In this document: positions 4,790 to 8,088 of the stretch, piece by piece
How the letters are laid out: each line of letters opens with the position of its first letter
Numbering within the stretch: the stretch's first letter is position 1
Origin: Pseudomonadota bacterium
GTDB lineage: Bacteria > Pseudomonadota > Gammaproteobacteria > Burkholderiales > Methylophilaceae
Length of the DNA stretch: 8,088 nucleotides
Assembly: GCA_023459535.1 (NCBI GenBank)
Contig: JAEWTK010000179.1
Coordinates: 1 to 8,088, forward strand
Direction: 5' to 3'
Notes under the pieces: model-generated
Database searches by the model: none
The model's input: the letters and a program-made list of their open reading frames with translations, nothing else
What the model was told of the DNA's origin: nothing
Made by a program: the position numbers and the translations under genes

Positions 4790-5119
4790 ATGAAAGCTTA
4801 CAGAAAGATACTATCAACGATGGTTTTAACGATGACTGTTGCCGGCTGTGCCAGCAAGATGGTCGAAATACGTCAGGGCTCTGACCGCGTGTCCCTGGCG
4901 GACGCCAATCAGGTTGCTGCCTGCGAATCACGCGGCAAGGTTACGGTCAGCGTGCTGACCAAGGTCGGTTTCGTCACGCGCAGTGTCGAGGCGGTGGAAG
5001 CCAATCTGCTACAACTGGCGCGCAACAGTGCGGTCGACGAAGGTGCGGATACGCTGGTACGCAAGGAGTCGGCCAGGTTCGGCGAGCGCACGTTTGACAT
5101 CTATAAGTGCCGCCCCTGA
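4790..5119 (+). CDS. DUF4156-type outer membrane lipoprotein
   Basis: A 109-residue protein whose N-terminus is a lipoprotein signal with lipobox VAGC, so Cys20 would be lipidated. The mature domain contains RVSLADANQVAACESRGKV (33-51), a TVSVL strand, LARNSAVDEGADTLV (76-90) and a closing YKC (105-107). Cys45 and Cys107 could form a disulfide. This is the DUF4156 pattern, whose fold is related to RcsF-like envelope stress lipoproteins. A sensor role here is not shown. GGAGGG precedes overlapping ATGATG codons at 4787 and 4790. The second gives workable spacing (4 nt after GGAGGG to ATG is still short) and is preferred; an in-frame ATG at 4760 lacks a ribosome binding site. The gene ends at a terminator shared with htpX. 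Confidence 0.85.
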   Translation: MKAYRKILSTMVLTMTVAGCASKMVEIRQGSDRVSLADANQVAACESRGKVTVSVLTKVGFVTRSVEAVEANLLQLARNSAVDEGADTLVRKESARFGERTFDIYKCRP

Positions 5120-5155
5120 TGCCGAGTGTGGCCGTAACTAGATCGCCATATAAAT

Positions 5156-5186
5156 AAAAAGGCACACCGTTATGGTGTGCCTTTTT
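5156..5186. terminator. Bidirectional intrinsic terminator
   Basis: A perfect 13-bp inverted repeat, AAAAAGGCACACC and GGTGTGCCTTTTT, with a GTTAT loop. The stem is GC-rich at the loop side and flanked by A5 and T5, so it works as a Rho-independent terminator on both strands. It ends the lipoprotein gene (stop 36 nt to the left) and htpX (stop 22 nt to the right), which converge on it. Confidence 0.95.
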
Positions 5187-5208
5187 GCATCTGCCAGACT
5201 TGTGAAGC

Positions 5209-6090
5209 TTATAGGCTCTTCAATACCTCGATACGTTCGCTCAACGGAGGATGGCTCATGAACAGGCGCTTGATGCCGCTGCCCATGCCGCCGGAGATGC
5301 CGAAGGCTTCCAACTGTTCCGGCAAATGTGGCTGGCTGATGGATTGCTGCAGGCGTTCCAGTGCAGCGATCATGCTGGCTTTGCCGGCCAGTGCGGCACC
5401 GCCGGCATCGGCACGATATTCGCGCTGACGGCTGAACCACATGACGATGGCGCTGGCGAGGATGCCCAGTACCACCTGCGCGATGATGGCCGTGATCCAG
5501 TAGGCCGGGCCATGACCACGCTCAGTCTTGAATACTACGCGATCAACCACATGACCGATGACGCGGGACAGGAAGAAGACAAAGGTGTTTACCACGCCCT
5601 GGATCAGCGCCAGGGTTACCATGTCGCCATTGGCAACGTGGCTCACTTCGTGCGCAAGCACGGCTTCCACCTCTTCGCGTTTCATGCTGCGCAACAGGCC
5701 GGTGCTGACGGCGACCAGTGCGCTGTCGCGGAACATGCCGGTGGCGAAGGCGTTCATGTCCGGTGAATCATAGATAGCCACCTCCGGCATGCCGATGCCG
5801 GCGGCCTGGGCCTGCCTCTGCACGGTGCTGACCAGCCACTGCTCCACCTCGGTGCGCGGATTTTCGATCACCTGTGCACCAGTACTTTGCTTCGCCAGAA
5901 ACTTCGACATCGCGAGCGAGATGAACGAACCGGTCATGCCGACTACGGCCGACAATACCAGCAACGAGCCAAGATCGAGCCCGATACCTTGCTCATCCAG
6001 CACATTGCCCAAGCCGAACACCGTGATGATGATGCCGAGCACCAGCATGATGGCGATGTTGGTCACCAAAAACAGAAAAATCCGTTTCAT
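5209..6090 (-). CDS. htpX: HtpX membrane zinc metalloprotease
   Basis: A 293-residue inner-membrane M48 peptidase, the usual length for HtpX. Two N-terminal membrane helices (about 4-27 and 40-63) precede the catalytic domain. The zinc motif HEVSH is at 147-151, with Glu148 as the catalytic base, and the third zinc ligand is the Glu224 of REYRAD (223-228). Two more hydrophobic segments lie near 157-176 and 196-219. [10 protein letters not shown] (109-118) and the C-terminal [14 protein letters not shown] (277-290) are also family hallmarks. HtpX degrades misfolded membrane proteins together with FtsH. The ATG at 6090 has GGAGAG 6 nt upstream. All catalytic residues are present, so the enzyme should be active. 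It is followed by a strong terminator and lies 195 bp downstream of the dodecin gene on the same strand. Confidence 0.97.
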   Translation of the reverse strand: MKRIFLFLVTNIAIMLVLGIIITVFGLGNVLDEQGIGLDLGSLLVLSAVVGMTGSFISLAMSKFLAKQSTGAQVIENPRTEVEQWLVSTVQRQAQAAGIGMPEVAIYDSPDMNAFATGMFRDSALVAVSTGLLRSMKREEVEAVLAHEVSHVANGDMVTLALIQGVVNTFVFFLSRVIGHVVDRVVFKTERGHGPAYWITAIIAQVVLGILASAIVMWFSRQREYRADAGGAALAGKASMIAALERLQQSISQPHLPEQLEAFGISGGMGSGIKRLFMSHPPLSERIEVLKSL

Positions 6091-6209
6091 TCAAAACTCT
6101 CCAAAATTAGAAAACTGCAATAAATCGGCCGATCCGATATGCGCGCCATGATATCAAAAACAATATGCATGTGCTGCGCCTATGGACAGCTATTCCCGGA
6201 CGAAATTCA

Positions 6210-6238
6210 GGACGTGATGGCACATGGCCATCACGTCC
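6210..6238. other. Strong hairpin between dodecin and htpX genes
   Basis: A perfect 11-bp stem GGACGTGATGG/CCATCACGTCC with a 7-nt loop, without a T-run on either side. Two weaker inverted repeats follow at 6241-6262 (ACCATC/GATGGT) and 6267-6282 (GGCGG/CCGCC). Together they lie in the 195-bp gap after the dodecin stop. They may end or stabilise the dodecin message or separate it from htpX. Confidence 0.6.
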
Positions 6239-6285
6239 GTACCATCGTGAGTGGCAGATGGTATATGGCGGCAGAATCCGCCGTT

Positions 6286-6495
6286 TCAATCCTCGATTCT
6301 GAAACCGACCTTCATGACGACCTGATAGTGCGCGACCTTGTCGCCAACGATATGGCCGCGTGTCTCGATCACCTCGAACCAGTCAAGGTGCTTGACGGTT
6401 TTTGCTGCCTTGGCAATGGCGTTGTTGATTGCATCGTCAGTACCAATGGTGGATGAGCCGACGAGTTCGATGATCTTGTAGGTATGGCTGGACAT
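6286..6495 (-). CDS. Dodecin (small flavin-binding protein)
   Basis: A 69-residue protein of the dodecin family, which forms hollow 12-subunit particles that store flavin or related ligands in the cytoplasm. It opens with the beta strand [10 protein letters not shown] (6-15). The helix [13 protein letters not shown] (22-34) follows, then the signature [13 protein letters not shown] (37-49), whose Trp39 stacks on the bound flavin in studied members. It closes with [15 protein letters not shown] (54-68). Length matches the family. The ATG at 6495 has GGAG about 6 nt upstream; an in-frame start at 6564 adds 23 residues unlike any dodecin and is rejected. It is followed by several hairpins and then htpX. 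The ligand cannot be read from the sequence. Confidence 0.93.
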   Translation of the reverse strand: MSSHTYKIIELVGSSTIGTDDAINNAIAKAAKTVKHLDWFEVIETRGHIVGDKVAHYQVVMKVGFRIED

Positions 6496-6547
6496 GATGT
6501 TCTCCAATCGATTGATGAAAGTGCAGTTGATACCATGTAGGACAAAG

Positions 6548-6588
6548 TGCCATGCGCTCCACACTCTGGAGTTTGAGGTTCCATGGCA
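6548..6588. repeat. Nested inverted repeats between divergent genes
   Basis: Outer arms TGCCATG (6548-6554) and CATGGCA (6582-6588) enclose inner arms CTCCA (6557-6561) and TGGAG (6567-6571). Both pairs match perfectly. The element lies between the start of dodecin (minus) and the small unknown gene (plus), so it could be an operator acting on one or both, or a leader RNA structure. Confidence 0.4.
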
Positions 6589-6680
6589 TTGTAACGTTCA
6601 TCGTACCCGGCGTGAACAAGCTCGCCGATCCCGCAACGCCAGGACTTCGGTCCGTTTCCATACCGTGGCATACTGGAAGC

Positions 6681-6932
6681 ATGAAACCGGAACAACTCTA
6701 TGAATTGCTGGCGGAAGTCGAAAAGGAAGATCCGATTGACTATACGGGGCTGCCATTCGATGCGGATGACCTGCGCAAACTGGCCTGCCTCAATGTCGCC
6801 GAGATGGTGCAGGGCTGGGATCAGATGGGCATCAGTGACCGCGAACTGATCATGGCGGCGACGCTGGTGCGGCTGGTGTTGGAAAACATGGTGCTGAATG
6901 CCAGACTGTGCATACTTGTCCGCGAACAATGA
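6681..6932 (+). CDS. Small protein of unknown function
   Basis: An 83-residue acidic, probably all-helical cytoplasmic protein with no signal peptide or membrane helix. It reads KPEQLYELLAEVEKED, then IDYTGLPFDADDLRKLA (19-35), then a long helix-forming second half (36-80) with many Leu, Val and Met. I do not recognise the family and see no catalytic motif; the three parts look like short helices of an adaptor or small regulator, which is only an impression. The ATG at 6681 has a weak GGAAG close upstream. An in-frame ATG at 6552 would add 43 residues overlapping the inverted repeats, with no better ribosome binding site. Composition resembles the flanking core genes. It lies divergent to dodecin and 109 bp before the sulfatase gene. 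Confidence 0.7.
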   Translation: MKPEQLYELLAEVEKEDPIDYTGLPFDADDLRKLACLNVAEMVQGWDQMGISDRELIMAATLVRLVLENMVLNARLCILVREQ

Positions 6933-7041
6933 GCATTTTCCGGCAGGCATTGTGGAAAAACTTTTTGAGCAAAATCGGGTCTTTTGCCATCATTTGATTC
7001 TTGCATGTTAATCAGCCTTTTTTGAAGAAAGCCTTTCATTG

Positions 7042-8088
7042 ATGTTTGAGCTACCCCAACCGGTTGAAGTCGCTTTCACAGCGGCATGGCAGCCTTTCTC
7101 CTGGCTCGGACCTTATGCCCCGCTGGTGATGCTGGCCATCGGCGGTTTCGTCGTGCTGATCGTCTCTCGCCTTGGACTCATGCTCTGGCAGCGGCAACGC
7201 ATCTCCGCTCATGACATGTGGTTGACTTGCCTGTTGCAGGGCGCTCGGGTAGATGCCATCCAGCTCGCGCAGATATGCTTCATTCCGGCGCTGTTTGCGC
7301 CGCTGTCGGTCATCCCCGCATTGTGGGACGTGTGGCAGGGGTTCACTGCCTTTTGGGTGGTCGGCGCTGTCGCCTTTCTGTTGTTCATGGAGGCCGCCAC
7401 GCCCGGCTTCGTGGCCGAATACGATGTGCGGCCGAACCGTCTGTTCGTCGAATACCTGAAATATCCGAAAGAAGTCTGCTCCATGTTGTGGAGAGGCTTC
7501 CGCGTGCATGTCGTCAGCGTGCTGGGACTCCTGGCCGTGGTCATCGTGTTGCTGTCCGAATATACCGAACCGTGGCTGGAACTCCCGCCGCTCTGGAGTC
7601 CGCTGCTGACGCTGCTGACCTGGCTGCCTATCCTGCTGGTGCTGGCATTGGTCATCCGTTCCAGCTTTGGCCACCGGCCAGCCAATCCGACCACCTTCGC
7701 GCTGACTACCGACAACCTGGTCAACAGCCTGATCCTGAACTCGGCCTGGTCAGTGCTGTACGCCATCTACAACCTCAAGCACGAGAAAAAATCGGCCGAT
7801 ATGTACGGCAAGCTGACGGTCGAGGAGATGTTCGCTGAATACGATGACGCGCATGGTGACGGCAGACATAGCGATGTCGATGCCGAGGCGCCGACCATGC
7901 GCCGGCATGAGCCGAGCCGGTCGCGGTCCAAGCCGCTCAATCTGGTCATCATCCTGGAAGAAAGCATGGGTGCGACTTTTGTCGAGTCTCTTGGCGGTGT
8001 GCCGGTGACGCCCGAGCTGGAAAAACTGAAGGAGCAGGGCTGGTGGTTCGAGAACATGTATGCCACAGGCACGCGCTCGGTACGCGGT
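7042..8088 (+). CDS. LTA synthase family sulfatase (phosphoglycerol transferase-like), C-terminus cut by window edge
   Basis: The first 349 codons are present and the frame is open to the edge. The N-terminal half has about five membrane segments (near 26-48, 78-97, 105-125, 155-173, 186-206), the layout of LtaS and OpgB-type enzymes. A charged, His/Arg-rich linker follows (about 245-298). The extracytoplasmic alkaline-phosphatase-superfamily domain starts with NLVIILEESMG (300-310), where the Glu pair would hold the catalytic metal. TGTRSVRG (342-349), the region of the nucleophile, lies at the very end. In Gram-negative bacteria such proteins transfer phosphoglycerol or phosphoethanolamine to periplasmic glycans or lipids; the substrate here is unknown. 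The start at 7042 has only a weak GAAGAAAG upstream. A TTG directly before it is the alternative. Confidence 0.87.
   Translation, partial: MFELPQPVEVAFTAAWQPFSWLGPYAPLVMLAIGGFVVLIVSRLGLMLWQRQRISAHDMWLTCLLQGARVDAIQLAQICFIPALFAPLSVIPALWDVWQGFTAFWVVGAVAFLLFMEAATPGFVAEYDVRPNRLFVEYLKYPKEVCSMLWRGFRVHVVSVLGLLAVVIVLLSEYTEPWLELPPLWSPLLTLLTWLPILLVLALVIRSSFGHRPANPTTFALTTDNLVNSLILNSAWSVLYAIYNLKHEKKSADMYGKLTVEEMFAEYDDAHGDGRHSDVDAEAPTMRRHEPSRSRSKPLNLVIILEESMGATFVESLGGVPVTPELEKLKEQGWWFENMYATGTRSVRG

Noticed and set aside
4656..4931. Minus-strand open frame of 91 codons opposite the lipoprotein gene
   Set aside because: It is antisense to a clear lipobox-bearing gene and its translation is low-complexity Ser/Pro/Arg-rich.
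5251..5766. Plus-strand open frame of 171 codons opposite htpX
   Set aside because: It is the reverse complement of the htpX catalytic region, which has all its expected motifs; long antisense frames are common in G+C-rich genes.
6139..6456. Plus-strand open frame of 105 codons over the dodecin gene
   Set aside because: Two thirds of it is antisense to dodecin and the rest covers the hairpins; no ribosome binding site.
7051..7674. Minus-strand open frame of 207 codons, rich in Gln, His and Arg
   Set aside because: It is antisense to the LTA-synthase-like gene; the Gln/His/Arg-rich composition is the usual product of reading a Leu/Val/Ala-rich membrane protein gene backwards.

Overview
The window looks like a Gram-negative proteobacterial chromosome, most likely a betaproteobacterium. 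The evidence is lipoprotein and periplasmic signal sequences, AAGGAG-type ribosome binding sites, an HtpX protease, a dodecin and a proteobacterial LTA-synthase-like sulfatase. No gene in it fixes the genus. It has two halves that differ in base composition and gene content.

The left half (1-3849) is one long minus-strand cluster, read from right to left. The order of transcription is: a Met/His-rich periplasmic protein, a DUF2231 membrane protein with a His-rich tail, a DUF411 metal-binding periplasmic protein, a DUF5676 small membrane protein, a lycopene-cyclase-domain membrane protein, a DUF2933 small His-rich membrane protein, an isoprenylcysteine-methyltransferase-like (ICMT-like) membrane protein, and a heavy-metal-associated (HMA, CopZ-like) protein that runs off the left edge. 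Four of these genes are joined by three successive ATGA stop/start overlaps, so they are almost certainly translated together. The Met, His and Cys motifs point to copper (or another soft metal) handling at the cell envelope. Inside this metal cluster sit two membrane proteins from families that elsewhere act on isoprenoid substrates, with no carotenoid genes nearby. This is the most intriguing part of the window.

Upstream of the cluster is about 380 bp without a gene (3850-4230). It holds a repeated CCTTGGAAGT motif, a triple AAACATC tandem repeat and a hairpin. Next is another minus-strand gene for a small exported Cys/His-rich protein resembling DUF2946, which also suggests metal handling.

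The right half (4790-8088) looks like ordinary chromosome and is visibly richer in G+C. It has a DUF4156-type lipoprotein (+) and htpX (-) converging on a perfect 13-bp bidirectional terminator, then a dodecin (-), a divergently transcribed small protein of unknown function (+), and the first 349 codons of an LTA synthase family sulfatase (+) cut by the right edge. Hairpins lie between dodecin and htpX and in the dodecin/unknown-gene intergenic region.
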